Positions 1 through 6,759 are shown, counted from the stretch's first letter. The stretch is DNA of 20,193 bases from Bacteroidales bacterium UBA3630 (GCA_002373995.1 DFLB01000032.1:91695-111887), one strand, 5' to 3'. Notes: generated by a model not told the origin, from the sequence alone. Numbers and translations: made by a program.

Positions 1-24
1 GGATATGCTTAGGATGAGCTTAGG
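1..24 (-). repeat. Truncated 11-bp-period repeat, GCTTAGG-N4 (inverted copy of the array at 12688)
   Basis: GCTTAGG occurs at 7-13 and again at 18-24, exactly 11 bp apart. The first two bases (GG) fit the end of a third unit cut off by the window edge. Read on the opposite strand the units are CCTAAGC plus four variable bases. Positions 1-24 match 12688-12711 in inverted orientation with one mismatch in 24. The array probably continues to the left. Function unknown; it lies about 235 bp upstream of acpP. Confidence 0.7.
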
Positions 25-52
25 AGGGAGGGTATGAGTGTGGTGTGAGGAT

Positions 53-87
53 GGGGGTGAAAACGGGAGAAATGGGGGGTGTAAGGG
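53..87 (+). other. G-run cluster with quadruplex pattern
   Basis: Four G-runs lie at 53-57, 65-67, 74-79 and 85-87, separated by loops of 7, 6 and 5 bases. This satisfies the usual G3+/N1-7 quadruplex pattern on the + strand. The surrounding stretch is extremely C-poor: I count four C residues in positions 1-120. Whether it folds in vivo is not visible from sequence. No gene is supported in 1-258. Confidence 0.45.
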
Positions 88-196
88 AGGAAATGCAGGT
101 GTGTGAGTTGGGTTTAAGTTAAAAAAAATTAAAATGCAGGGTGTTTTGTTTCAATAGATTACCTTTAGGAGAGGGTGTTGGAAATGTTAAATATTG

Positions 197-226
197 TTGT
201 TATATCAGAAATTTTTTGTTTCTTTG
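197..226 (+). promoter_or_regulatory. Candidate acpP promoter (weak match)
   Basis: A TTG at 197-199 is followed after 19 bp by TTTCTTTG at 219-226, which resembles the Bacteroidota -7 element TAnnTTTG but lacks the A at position 2. It would give an acpP leader of roughly 25 nt. The spacing is right and the sequence is only a partial match, so this is tentative. Confidence 0.3.
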
Positions 227-258
227 CAGCCGATTTTAACAACAAAAATAGAAGAAAA

Positions 259-495
259 ATGACGGAAATTGCTACTAAAGTTGTCAGTATCATCACCGAC
301 AAACTGGGTGTTGAGGAAAGTCAGGTTGTGCCCGAGGCCAGCTTCACCAATGACCTTGGTGCGGATTCTCTGGACACTGTCGAGCTGATTATGGAGCTCG
401 AGAAGGAGTTTGACCTTTCTATCCCCGACGAGGAAGCTGAGAAGATCGTCACTGTTGGCGATGCGATCGCTTTCATCGAGAAAGCCAAGGAGTAA
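259..495 (+). CDS. acpP: Acyl carrier protein
   Basis: A 78-residue acyl carrier protein, which carries growing acyl chains on a phosphopantetheine arm during type II fatty acid synthesis in the cytoplasm. The attachment motif G-A-D-S-L is present with the modifiable Ser at residue 37. The rest of the helix II region (DTVELIMELEKEF) and the acidic surface (DEEAEKI) are typical. I chose ATG 259 because it gives the family's usual length and the usual N-terminus (MTEIATKV). The frame is open further upstream to 175, but that extension has no family counterpart and overlaps the candidate promoter. fabF starts 89 bp after the stop with no obvious terminator between, so the two are probably cotranscribed, as in most bacteria. 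No Shine-Dalgarno sequence is evident; the leader is A-rich. Confidence 0.97.
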   Translation: MTEIATKVVSIITDKLGVEESQVVPEASFTNDLGADSLDTVELIMELEKEFDLSIPDEEAEKIVTVGDAIAFIEKAKE

Positions 496-584
496 GTGCT
501 TCTTTTAGCACGGGACGTTGTGGTGCTGCAGGAGCGGCATCGCAACGCCTCGTTTAATGTACGTATCAACACGAGTACCCCGAT

Positions 585-1829
585 ATGGAGTTGAAGAGGG
601 TTGTTGTTACGGGCTTGGGTGCACTCACACCGATAGGCAACAGTGTGGATGCTTTGTGGGCATCGCTGGTTGGAGGTGTGAGCGGCGGGGGTCCGATAAC
701 GCGTTTTGACGCTACGAAGTTCAGGTGCCGCATTGCTGCGGAGCTGAAGGGTTTCGATGCGTTGGAGTATTTTGACCGCAAGGAGATGCGGTTGCTTGAC
801 GGATACACGGTGTACGGTCTTGTGACTGTCGGTGAGGCTATGCGTGATGCCGGTCTTGACGAGGGTAATATCGACAAGGCGCGTATGGGTGTTGTGTGGG
901 GTTCGGGCATGGGCGGAGTGAACAGTCTGCAGGACGAGATTATCGACTATGCGTTGAATGACCGCACGCCGCGTTTCAGTCCGTACTGGGTGCCGAAGGT
1001 TATTACTGATATTTGCGCGGGCCAGATAGCGATACGGTTTGGTTTGAGGGGGCCCAATTATTGCACGGTGGCTGCATGTGCTTCGTCGGCGGCTGCTATC
1101 GGGGATGCTTTCAACTTGATAAGGTTGGGGAAGGCTGATGCGATGATTGCCGGCGGCAGTGAGTGTGCGGTGACGGAGGTGGGTATCGGTGGTTTCGGCA
1201 ATATGCGTGCGTTGTCGACGCGCAACGATGACCCGGCGACGGCGTCGAGGCCGTTTGACAAGGACCGCGATGGTTTCTTGCTGGGTGAGGGTGCCGGCAC
1301 GTTGGTGCTTGAGGAGTTGGAGCATGCGTTGCGGCGTGGTGCGAAGATTTATGCTGAGGTGACCGGTGTGGGCCTTTCGGCCGATGCTTATCACATCACG
1401 GCGTCGCATCCGGAGGGTTTGGGCGTGATTGATGCGATGCGGCAGGCTGTTGAGGAGTCGGGGATGGCGTTGACGGATGTGGATCATATCAATACCCATG
1501 GTACGTCGACTCCTATCGGCGATATCTCCGAGCCCAAGGCCATCGTGGGGTTGTTTGGCGACCATGCCTACAGGATGGGTATCAATTCGACCAAGTCGAT
1601 GACGGGACATTTGCTTGGCGCGGCAGGCGCGGTGGAGGCCATTGCGACTATCCTCACTATCAAGAATGGCATTATTCCGCCGACGATCAACCATTTCACG
1701 GACGACCCCGAGATACCGCCATTGGATTTCACGTTTAACGAGGCCAAGCGTCGCGCGGTGCGGTTTGCGCTGAGCAATGCTTTTGGTTTCGGTGGGCACA
1801 ATGTGTGTCTTGCTTTCAGGAAGTATTGA
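585..1829 (+). CDS. fabF: Beta-ketoacyl-[ACP] synthase II
   Basis: A 414-residue condensing enzyme that elongates acyl-ACP with malonyl-ACP in fatty acid synthesis. The N-terminus (RVVVTGLGALTPIG) is diagnostic. The catalytic triad is visible: Cys165 in the T-V-A-A-C-A-S-S block, His305 in N-T-H-G-T-S-T-P and His342 in S-M-T-G-H-L-L-G-A-A-G, with the conserved Lys337 just before it. The C-terminal N-A-F-G-F-G-G-H-N block is intact. Length is normal for FabF. FabB-type synthases are shorter in some motifs, and the position beside acpP also favours FabF. rnc starts 2 bp after its stop, giving an acpP-fabF-rnc operon. Codon use is strongly G/T-rich compared with the C-rich genes at the right end of the window. 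Confidence 0.97.
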   Translation: MELKRVVVTGLGALTPIGNSVDALWASLVGGVSGGGPITRFDATKFRCRIAAELKGFDALEYFDRKEMRLLDGYTVYGLVTVGEAMRDAGLDEGNIDKARMGVVWGSGMGGVNSLQDEIIDYALNDRTPRFSPYWVPKVITDICAGQIAIRFGLRGPNYCTVAACASSAAAIGDAFNLIRLGKADAMIAGGSECAVTEVGIGGFGNMRALSTRNDDPATASRPFDKDRDGFLLGEGAGTLVLEELEHALRRGAKIYAEVTGVGLSADAYHITASHPEGLGVIDAMRQAVEESGMALTDVDHINTHGTSTPIGDISEPKAIVGLFGDHAYRMGINSTKSMTGHLLGAAGAVEAIATILTIKNGIIPPTINHFTDDPEIPPLDFTFNEAKRRAVRFALSNAFGFGGHNVCLAFRKY

Positions 1830-1831
1830 TT

Positions 1832-2560
1832 ATGCCCCTGTTTGCCAAGCGCACGGAGAGTCCCGAGTTTTATCATTTCTTCAGGAATGTGCTGGGCTTC
1901 ACGCCACGGCATACGGAGTTGTATCGCATTGCGTTGACGCATCGGTCATCGTCGGCAGTGGATCATGGGCACCGCATCAACAACGAACGTCTGGAGTATC
2001 TGGGTGATGCTATGCTCGGGGCTATTGTGGCGGAGTTTCTCTACAAGAAGTATCCACTGCAGGGTGAGGGTTTCCTGACGGAGATGCGATCCAAGATAGT
2101 GAGCCGCAAGAGTTTGGGTAGTCTGGCGCGGCGCTTGGGGCTGCCCGAGCTTGTGGAGCACCAGAAGGGGCAGGAGGGGTCGTTCAAGAGTCTGGGTGGC
2201 GATGCCTTCGAAGCACTCATCGGCGCTATCTATCTGGAGAAAGGGTTCCGTTTCACGCGCAAGCTCATCATAGAGAAGATGCTCTGCACCTATCTCAATG
2301 TCGACGAGCTGGCACATACGGATTGGAACTTCAAGGGGAAGATTATCGATTGGGGCCAGAAGAACCGCAAGAAAGTGAGCTTCGAGGTGGTGCGCACATA
2401 TATGCGCGACCGCGAGGGACGGAAGGAGTACGAGTGCCTCGTCAAGATTGACGGACAGCCGCAGCAATCGGCTATTGGCTACACAATCAAGAGTGCCGAG
2501 CAGTTGGCCGCCGAGAAGACCTACAAGGCCATCGTGGATACACCGCAGGCCGACCAGTAG
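1832..2560 (+). CDS. rnc: Ribonuclease III
   Basis: A 242-residue double-strand-specific endoribonuclease that processes rRNA precursors and structured RNAs. The N-terminal catalytic domain (about 20-160) carries the signature N-E-R-L-E-Y-L-G-D at 51-59, giving metal/catalytic residues E52, E55 and D59, and the second block G-D-A-F-E-A-L-I-G with D124 and E127. The C-terminal double-stranded-RNA-binding domain (about 170-238) contains the expected KGKIIDWGQK start and a terminal K-S-A-E-Q-L-A-A-E-K-T-Y helix. I prefer ATG 1832, two bases after the fabF stop, over a GTG at 1805 inside fabF; the ATG has AGGAAG about 9 bp upstream. The catalytic domain begins normally from this start. acpP-fabF-rnc is a common Bacteroidales order. 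Confidence 0.95.
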   Translation: MPLFAKRTESPEFYHFFRNVLGFTPRHTELYRIALTHRSSSAVDHGHRINNERLEYLGDAMLGAIVAEFLYKKYPLQGEGFLTEMRSKIVSRKSLGSLARRLGLPELVEHQKGQEGSFKSLGGDAFEALIGAIYLEKGFRFTRKLIIEKMLCTYLNVDELAHTDWNFKGKIIDWGQKNRKKVSFEVVRTYMRDREGRKEYECLVKIDGQPQQSAIGYTIKSAEQLAAEKTYKAIVDTPQADQ

Positions 2561-2594
2561 TCCAAAGAGTTGATTTTCACATTGTAGGGATGGT

Positions 2595-2614
2595 GGCACA
2601 ATAAATGTTGCCGT
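2595..2614 (+). repeat. 20-bp hairpin-like intergenic repeat, copy 1
   Basis: The 11-mer GGCACAATAAA followed by TGTTGCCGT, 59 bp upstream of the phosphomutase start. A second copy at 4845-4864 matches at 17 of 20 positions. The ends GGCA and TGCC can pair around an A-rich loop. There is no T-tract, so it is a poor terminator. It could be part of a promoter or leader. Confidence 0.4.
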
Positions 2615-2653
2615 GTGGCGTTATTATGTCCATCAAGTTAAATTAATTACAAT

Positions 2654-4405
2654 ATGGATATCAGGACATTGAATATCGACGAGAGTGCCAAGCAGAATGC
2701 GTTGGCATGGCTCGAAGGCGAGTATGACGACGCCACGAAGCAGGCCATACGCGAGATGGCCGAGAACAACCCGCAGGAGCTCAACGAGAGCTTCTATCGC
2801 CACCTGGAGTTCGGCACCGGCGGCTTGCGCGGCATCATGGGGGTGGGTACCAACCGCATGAACAAGTACACGGTGGCTATGGCCACACAGGGCCTGGCAA
2901 ACTATGTGAAGAATCAGATGGCCGGCGAGAGCCCGTTGCGCGCTGCCGTGAGCCACGACAGCCGCAATCACAGCCGCGAGTTTGCCGAGATAACGGCCTC
3001 GGTGCTGGCTGCCAACGGTTTCCATGTGTATCTTTTCGACGGTATGCGCCCCACGCCGGAACTCAGTTTTGCTGTTCGCCACTACGGGTGCCACACGGGT
3101 GTGATGGTCACGGCGAGCCACAACCCCAAGGAATACAATGGCTACAAGGCCTACTGGAGCGACGGCTGCCAGCTGACGGCACCGCACGACGAGGCTGTGA
3201 TCGACGAGGTGTTGAAGATCAAGTCGCTCAGCGACGTCAAGATGCAGGCTCCGGAGGGCTCGATAGAGATAATCGGCGAGGAGCTGGACAAGGTCTACCT
3301 GGCCCGTGTGGAGCAGAACAGCCTCAACAGGGAGCTCATCCGCAAGCACCACGACGTCAAGATTGTCTATACGCCGCTGCATGGCACGGGCATCACGCTG
3401 ATACCGCGGATGCTGAAGCAGCTGGGCTTCACCAATGTCAACATTGTGGAGGCACAGGCGGTGCCCGACGGCAATTTCCCCACCACCCCCAGCCCCAATC
3501 CCGAGGAGAAGGCGGCGATGAGCATGGCTGTCGACCTGGCCAAGAAGATCGACGCCGACATTGTCTTCGCCTCCGACCCCGACGCCGACCGCGTGGGAGT
3601 GGCCGTGAAACGGCCCGACGGCGAATGGATGCTCCTCAACGGCAACCAGACCATGAGCGTGCTCTTCTACTACATCGTCCGCCAGTGGCAGGAGAAGCAG
3701 CTGCTTACCGGCAACGAGTTCATGGTGAAGACCATCGTCACCAGCGAGCTGCCCGCCGACATCGCCACGCGCGCCGGCATCAAGATCTATGACGTGCTGA
3801 CGGGCTTCAAATTCATTGGAAGCAAGATACGCGAGCTGGAGGGTGTAGAGACCTTCATCGCCGGCGGCGAGGAGAGCTACGGCTACATGATTGGCGACTT
3901 CGTGCGCGACAAGGACGCCGTGGCCGCCTGCTCGATGATTGCCGAGATAGCGGCCTGGGCGCTGGAGCAGGGCAAGACCTTCTTCGACGTGCTGGTTGAC
4001 ATCTACCGTCAGTACGGCTTCTACAAGGAGGGACTCGTCAGCGTGGTGCGCAAAGGCAAGAGCGGCGCCGAGGAGATACAGCAGATGATGCGCGACTACC
4101 GCAGCAATCCCCCCGCCGAGATTGACGGCGAGCGCGTGGTCTGCATCAAGGACTACCAGTGCCTCGAGAGCAAGGACCTGCTGACCGGCAAGGTGACCAA
4201 GATCGACCTGCCGAAGAGCAATGTGCTGCAGTTCTTTACCGACAAGGGCAACAAGATCACCGTGCGCCCCAGCGGTACGGAGCCGAAGATCAAGTTCTAC
4301 TTCTCCGTCAAGGCCGACCTCTGCTGCAAGGAGTGCTTCGACCAGGTGAACGACACCCTCGATGCCAAGATTGAGAGCATCAAGCGGAGCATGAAGCTTG
4401 TCTGA
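2654..4405 (+). CDS. Phospho-sugar mutase (alpha-phosphoglucomutase/phosphomannomutase family)
   Basis: A 583-residue alpha-D-phosphohexomutase that interconverts hexose 1- and 6-phosphates, feeding glycolysis, glycogen and surface-polysaccharide precursors. All four domain landmarks are present: the phosphoserine loop T-A-S-H-N-P (Ser155, residues 153-158), the Mg-binding loop D-P-D-A-D-R (308-313), the sugar-recognition loop G-G-E-E-S-Y-G (404-410) and the C-terminal phosphate-binding loop R-P-S-G-T-E-P-K (538-545). The N-terminal F-G-T-G-G-L-R-G (53-60) is also typical. Length and motifs fit the PgcA/PGM2-like group rather than the roughly 450-residue ManB/GlmM group; glucose versus mannose preference cannot be read from sequence. 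It stands alone, 93 bp after rnc, and is closed by a strong hairpin at 4429, so it is probably its own unit or the last gene of the acpP group. Confidence 0.93.
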   Translation: MDIRTLNIDESAKQNALAWLEGEYDDATKQAIREMAENNPQELNESFYRHLEFGTGGLRGIMGVGTNRMNKYTVAMATQGLANYVKNQMAGESPLRAAVSHDSRNHSREFAEITASVLAANGFHVYLFDGMRPTPELSFAVRHYGCHTGVMVTASHNPKEYNGYKAYWSDGCQLTAPHDEAVIDEVLKIKSLSDVKMQAPEGSIEIIGEELDKVYLARVEQNSLNRELIRKHHDVKIVYTPLHGTGITLIPRMLKQLGFTNVNIVEAQAVPDGNFPTTPSPNPEEKAAMSMAVDLAKKIDADIVFASDPDADRVGVAVKRPDGEWMLLNGNQTMSVLFYYIVRQWQEKQLLTGNEFMVKTIVTSELPADIATRAGIKIYDVLTGFKFIGSKIRELEGVETFIAGGEESYGYMIGDFVRDKDAVAACSMIAEIAAWALEQGKTFFDVLVDIYRQYGFYKEGLVSVVRKGKSGAEEIQQMMRDYRSNPPAEIDGERVVCIKDYQCLESKDLLTGKVTKIDLPKSNVLQFFTDKGNKITVRPSGTEPKIKFYFSVKADLCCKECFDQVNDTLDAKIESIKRSMKLV

Positions 4406-4428
4406 CCTTAATGGGCCTGTCAACCCCT

Positions 4429-4466
4429 GGCGGCACCCTCCGGTGGAGGGTGCCGCCTTCTGTTTC
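4429..4466 (+). terminator. Intrinsic terminator after the phosphomutase gene
   Basis: GGCGGCACCCTCC (4429-4441) pairs perfectly over 13 bp with GGAGGGTGCCGCC (4445-4457) around a 3-base loop, followed by a T-rich TTCTGTTT. It begins 23 bp after the stop codon. The T-tract is imperfect but the stem is very strong. Confidence 0.8.
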
Positions 4467-4636
4467 CATCGTGCACGACCATTTGCAACCTTCCTGACCG
4501 AGCCCATCCGCTGTGCGACACCCAAGTCCTGGCCGCCAAGCGTGCCAGTGGCGGCGAAGAGGTGCAGGTGGTTGAAAACCAGTGTTGTAGATGGTATGCA
4601 TGTAATGTGTTGCAAATCAGCGATGGCTGGCTTCTT

Positions 4637-4702
4637 CCTCCGGGGCCGGTCCGGGGATGGTCCGAGGGTGGTCCGGTGGTGGTCCGATCCTGCTCCGACC
4701 AT
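4637..4702 (+). repeat. Helix-phased 11-bp repeat array, six units, core TCCG
   Basis: Six consecutive 11-bp units start at 4637, 4648, 4659, 4670, 4681 and 4692. All have TCCG at unit positions 3-6. Units 2-5 read GGTCCG followed by five less conserved bases, and T precedes the core in units 3-6, giving TGGTCCG/TGCTCCG. Unit 1 (CCTCCG) and unit 6 (GCTCCG) are edge variants. The period is exactly 11 bp throughout with no indels, so the cores fall on nearly the same DNA face. The architecture matches the CCTAAGC-N4 arrays elsewhere in the window although the core differs. Function unknown. Confidence 0.8.
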
Positions 4703-4768
4703 TGGCGGAGGAAGGCCGGAGGAGAGGCGCAGGGGGTGGCTGGATGGTGATGTTGTATCGCGTGCGAT

Positions 4769-4776
4769 TATTTTTG
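4769..4776 (+). promoter_or_regulatory. Candidate -7 element for recR-GH3 operon
   Basis: TATTTTTG matches the Bacteroidota -7 consensus TAnnTTTG exactly. I see no TTG at the expected 19-21 bp upstream, so the match is half a promoter. It would give a leader of about 105 nt containing the hairpin-like repeat at 4845. Confidence 0.3.
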
Positions 4777-4844
4777 GCTGTGCTTCGAGCGTGGTGGGAA
4801 CCATCGTCAGACGGCCTCGCCGTCGACGCAATATTTCCGCGGGC

Positions 4845-4864
4845 GGCACAATAAAAAGTGCCGT
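4845..4864 (+). repeat. 20-bp hairpin-like intergenic repeat, copy 2
   Basis: GGCACAATAAA followed by AAGTGCCGT, ending 21 bp before the recR start. Together with the preceding C it forms a perfect 6-bp stem CGGCAC/GTGCCG around an A-rich 8-base loop. It matches the copy at 2595-2614 at 17 of 20 positions. Being so close to a start codon, it could affect initiation of recR translation. Confidence 0.45.
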
Positions 4865-4885
4865 TCCCCGTTTGTAGCAACTGTT

Positions 4886-5500
4886 ATGAATCTTCCGAGC
4901 AAGATACTGGAGCAGGCGGTGGAGCAGCTGTCGTCGCTGCCGGGCGTGGGCAAGCGGTCGGCGTTGCGGTATGCGCTGCACCTGATGAAGCAGGACGAGC
5001 TGAAGGTGCGCGACTTGAGCGAGAGCCTGTTGCGACTGAAGACCGACCTGCACCGCTGCCGCTACTGCCATAACGTGAGCGATGCCGAGGTGTGCCCCAT
5101 CTGCAGCAGCGAGAAGCGGCAGCGGGGCATCGTCTGCGTGGTGGAGAACGTGCAGGACGTGATGGCCGTGGAGAACACGCAGCAGTACCGCGGGTTGTAC
5201 CATGTGCTTGGGGGGGTGATCTCGCCCATCGACGGCATAGGGGTGCAGGACTTGGAGATAGGGTCGCTGCTGCGGAGGGTGGAGACGGGAGACCCCTACC
5301 CGGTGGAGGAGGTCATCCTGGCGCTGCCCACCACTATGGAGGGCGACACGACGGGGTTCTACCTGAGCCGGCAGTTGCGCCCGCTGGGGGTGAAGATTAC
5401 CACCCTGGCGCGCGGCGTTGCTGTGGGCGACAGCCTCGAATATGCCGACGAGATAACCCTCGGCCGCAGTATCGCCGGACGAATACCGTTTGAAGGATGA
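4886..5500 (+). CDS. recR: Recombination mediator protein RecR
   Basis: A 204-residue DNA-repair protein that, with RecO, helps load RecA onto single-stranded gaps. Domain order is normal. A helix-hairpin-helix lies at about 8-35 with L-P-G-V-G-K-R-S. A four-cysteine zinc finger uses C58, C61, C70 and C73 (C-x2-C-x8-C-x2-C). A Toprim domain runs from about 81 with C-V-V-E-N-V-Q-D-V and continues through V-I-L-A-L-P-T-T-M-E-G-D-T-T. The C-terminal Walker-B-like L-A-R-G-V-A-V-G-D is present. Length is typical. The ATG gives the standard N-terminus. The stop overlaps the start of the GH3 lipoprotein gene by 4 bp (ATGA), so the two are cotranscribed and probably translationally coupled. Confidence 0.96.
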   Translation: MNLPSKILEQAVEQLSSLPGVGKRSALRYALHLMKQDELKVRDLSESLLRLKTDLHRCRYCHNVSDAEVCPICSSEKRQRGIVCVVENVQDVMAVENTQQYRGLYHVLGGVISPIDGIGVQDLEIGSLLRRVETGDPYPVEEVILALPTTMEGDTTGFYLSRQLRPLGVKITTLARGVAVGDSLEYADEITLGRSIAGRIPFEG

Positions 5501-6627
5501 AAAAGATATTGATATTGGCGCTTGCTGCGGTGTGCATCCTGGGGTGTGGCAGCAGAAAGGCATCGCCCCGGGACACTACTCTGCCCGAGCAGGAAAAGGT
5601 CTACACCCTCGAAGAGAACATCGGCCAGATGCTGCTGGTGGGTTTTCGCGGCACAGAGGTGGACAGCTCGCACAACCCGGAGATTATCAGCGCGTTGAGG
5701 GACTATCATGTGGGCAGCGTCATCCTGTTTGACTACGATGCCGCCACAGGCAAACGCGGACGGAATATCGAGAGTGCAGGGCAGCTGAGACGCCTGTGCA
5801 GGCAGCTGAAGTCATACAACCCTGATTTGCTGATAGGTATCGACCAAGAGGGGGGCTATGTCTCCCGTCTGGCCACGCGCTACGGTTTCCCCCGAATTCC
5901 CTCGGCCAAATGGTGTGCCGCTCAGGGTGACGACACGGTGAGCCGCTATGCCGACCTGACGGCCGACCTGTTGGCCGGGCTGGGTATCAATCTCAATTTC
6001 GCGCCAGTGGCCGACGTTGACGTCAACCCCATGTGCCCCGTGATAGGGCGCATCGAGCGCAGCTTCTCGGCAGACCCCGCAAGGGTCGGCGAATGCTGCC
6101 GCATCTGGCAGCAACGGCAGGCGGCGCATGGGGTGGTGAGCTGCCTGAAGCACTTCCCCGGCCACGGCAGTGCCCGCGGCGACACCCACAAGGGTCTGGT
6201 CGATGTCACCGACACCTGGCAGCGCCAAGAGTTGGACCCCTACCGTGGCATGGATGCTCGTGCCACCATGGTGATGACCGCCCACGTCGTCAACCGCCGG
6301 CTCGATGCTTCGGGCTTGCCGGCCTCGCTCTCGCCAAGCATCACCTCGCTGTTGCGCGACAGCCTCGGTTTCCAGGGTGTCATCATTACCGACGACCTGG
6401 CCATGGGCGCCATCGTGCAGCAGTACAGCTTCGAGCAGGCGGTGCGCATGGCTGTGCTGGCCGGTGCCGACATGCTGTGCCTGAGCAACAACGGTGGCTC
6501 CTACGATCCGGACATGGTGCCGCGTGCCGTCAGGGTCATCAGGCAGATGGTGGAGGACGGCACCGTCAGCGCGGAACGCATAGCGCAGAGTGCAGCGCGT
6601 ATCCGCAACCTGCAGATTATGCAATAG
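5497..6627 (+). CDS. nagZ: Glycoside hydrolase family 3 lipoprotein, NagZ-like beta-N-acetylhexosaminidase
   Basis: A 376-residue GH3 enzyme. The N-terminus has a lipoprotein signal peptide: M-K-K, a hydrophobic stretch, then lipobox I-L-G-C with Cys17 as the lipidated residue. It should therefore be anchored in a membrane facing the periplasm or the outside. The NagZ-type active site is complete: I-G-I-D-Q-E-G-G (113-120), K-H-F-P-G-H-G (218-224), the D-x-H dyad D229/H231 that acts as acid/base in NagZ enzymes, and I-T-D-D-L-A-M with D299 as the probable nucleophile. The expected substrate is N-acetylglucosaminyl-1,6-anhydro-muropeptide from peptidoglycan recycling. Export is different from the cytoplasmic E. 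coli enzyme; exported NagZ-like proteins are known in other bacteria. Substrate preference is inferred from motifs only. Starts inside the recR stop. Confidence 0.88.
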   Translation: MKKILILALAAVCILGCGSRKASPRDTTLPEQEKVYTLEENIGQMLLVGFRGTEVDSSHNPEIISALRDYHVGSVILFDYDAATGKRGRNIESAGQLRRLCRQLKSYNPDLLIGIDQEGGYVSRLATRYGFPRIPSAKWCAAQGDDTVSRYADLTADLLAGLGINLNFAPVADVDVNPMCPVIGRIERSFSADPARVGECCRIWQQRQAAHGVVSCLKHFPGHGSARGDTHKGLVDVTDTWQRQELDPYRGMDARATMVMTAHVVNRRLDASGLPASLSPSITSLLRDSLGFQGVIITDDLAMGAIVQQYSFEQAVRMAVLAGADMLCLSNNGGSYDPDMVPRAVRVIRQMVEDGTVSAERIAQSAARIRNLQIMQ

Positions 6628-6717
6628 CCTCTGTATTATTCGTTCATAATCGCAAAAATCAATGTCAATTCGTTCTCCACAGTGAACTATAATGTGCTGC
6701 TGACCGTCAACCAAATC

Positions 6718-6746
6718 AGTGCCTTGCACGAAAGTGGCAAGGCACT
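6718..6746 (+). terminator. Strong hairpin with GAAA loop between the GH3 gene and recA
   Basis: AGTGCCTTGC (6718-6727) pairs perfectly over 10 bp with GCAAGGCACT (6737-6746). The stem extends inward by AC/GT with one bulged base and closes on a GAAA tetraloop. It starts 90 bp after the GH3 stop and is followed by TTCCG rather than a T-run. It may end the recR-GH3 transcript without a T-tract, or be a structured 3' end or attenuator. It lies upstream of the recA promoter, so it is not in the main recA transcript. Confidence 0.45.
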
Positions 6747-6759
6747 TCCGTCGTGGGTG

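Larger units (their letters stand above)
4467..4885. other. Long intergenic region without a supported gene
   Basis: Between the phosphomutase terminator and recR I see no credible coding region. The open frames here are Arg/Pro/Gly-rich and read through the terminator or the repeat. The stretch holds an 11-bp-period array (4637-4702), a purine-rich segment just after it (about 4703-4740), a good -7 promoter match (4769-4776) and a hairpin-like repeat (4845-4864). A small RNA cannot be excluded. Confidence 0.6.

Noticed and set aside
175..258. N-terminal extension of acpP from an upstream TTG or ATG
   Set aside because: Acyl carrier proteins of 78 residues start at the ATG at 259. The extension has no counterpart in the family and overlaps a probable promoter.
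1805..1831. GTG start of rnc inside fabF
   Set aside because: The ATG at 1832 is two bases after the fabF stop, has a purine-rich AGGAAG upstream and gives a normal RNase III N-terminus.
4637..4702. CRISPR array
   Set aside because: Units are only 11 bp with four to five variable bases and no spacer-length unique sequence; no cas genes are nearby. The same applies to 12688-12764.
4398..4877. 159-codon plus-strand open frame in the gap before recR
   Set aside because: It begins inside the phosphomutase gene, reads through a strong terminator and the 11-bp array, and gives Arg/Pro/Gly-rich sequence without a recognisable fold.
2633..5563. 976-codon open frame on the minus strand
   Set aside because: It runs antisense through the phosphomutase and recR, whose motifs are unmistakable on the + strand. 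The translation is His/Ala/Leu-rich low-complexity sequence, as expected from GC-rich codon bias, and it crosses a terminator and a repeat array.
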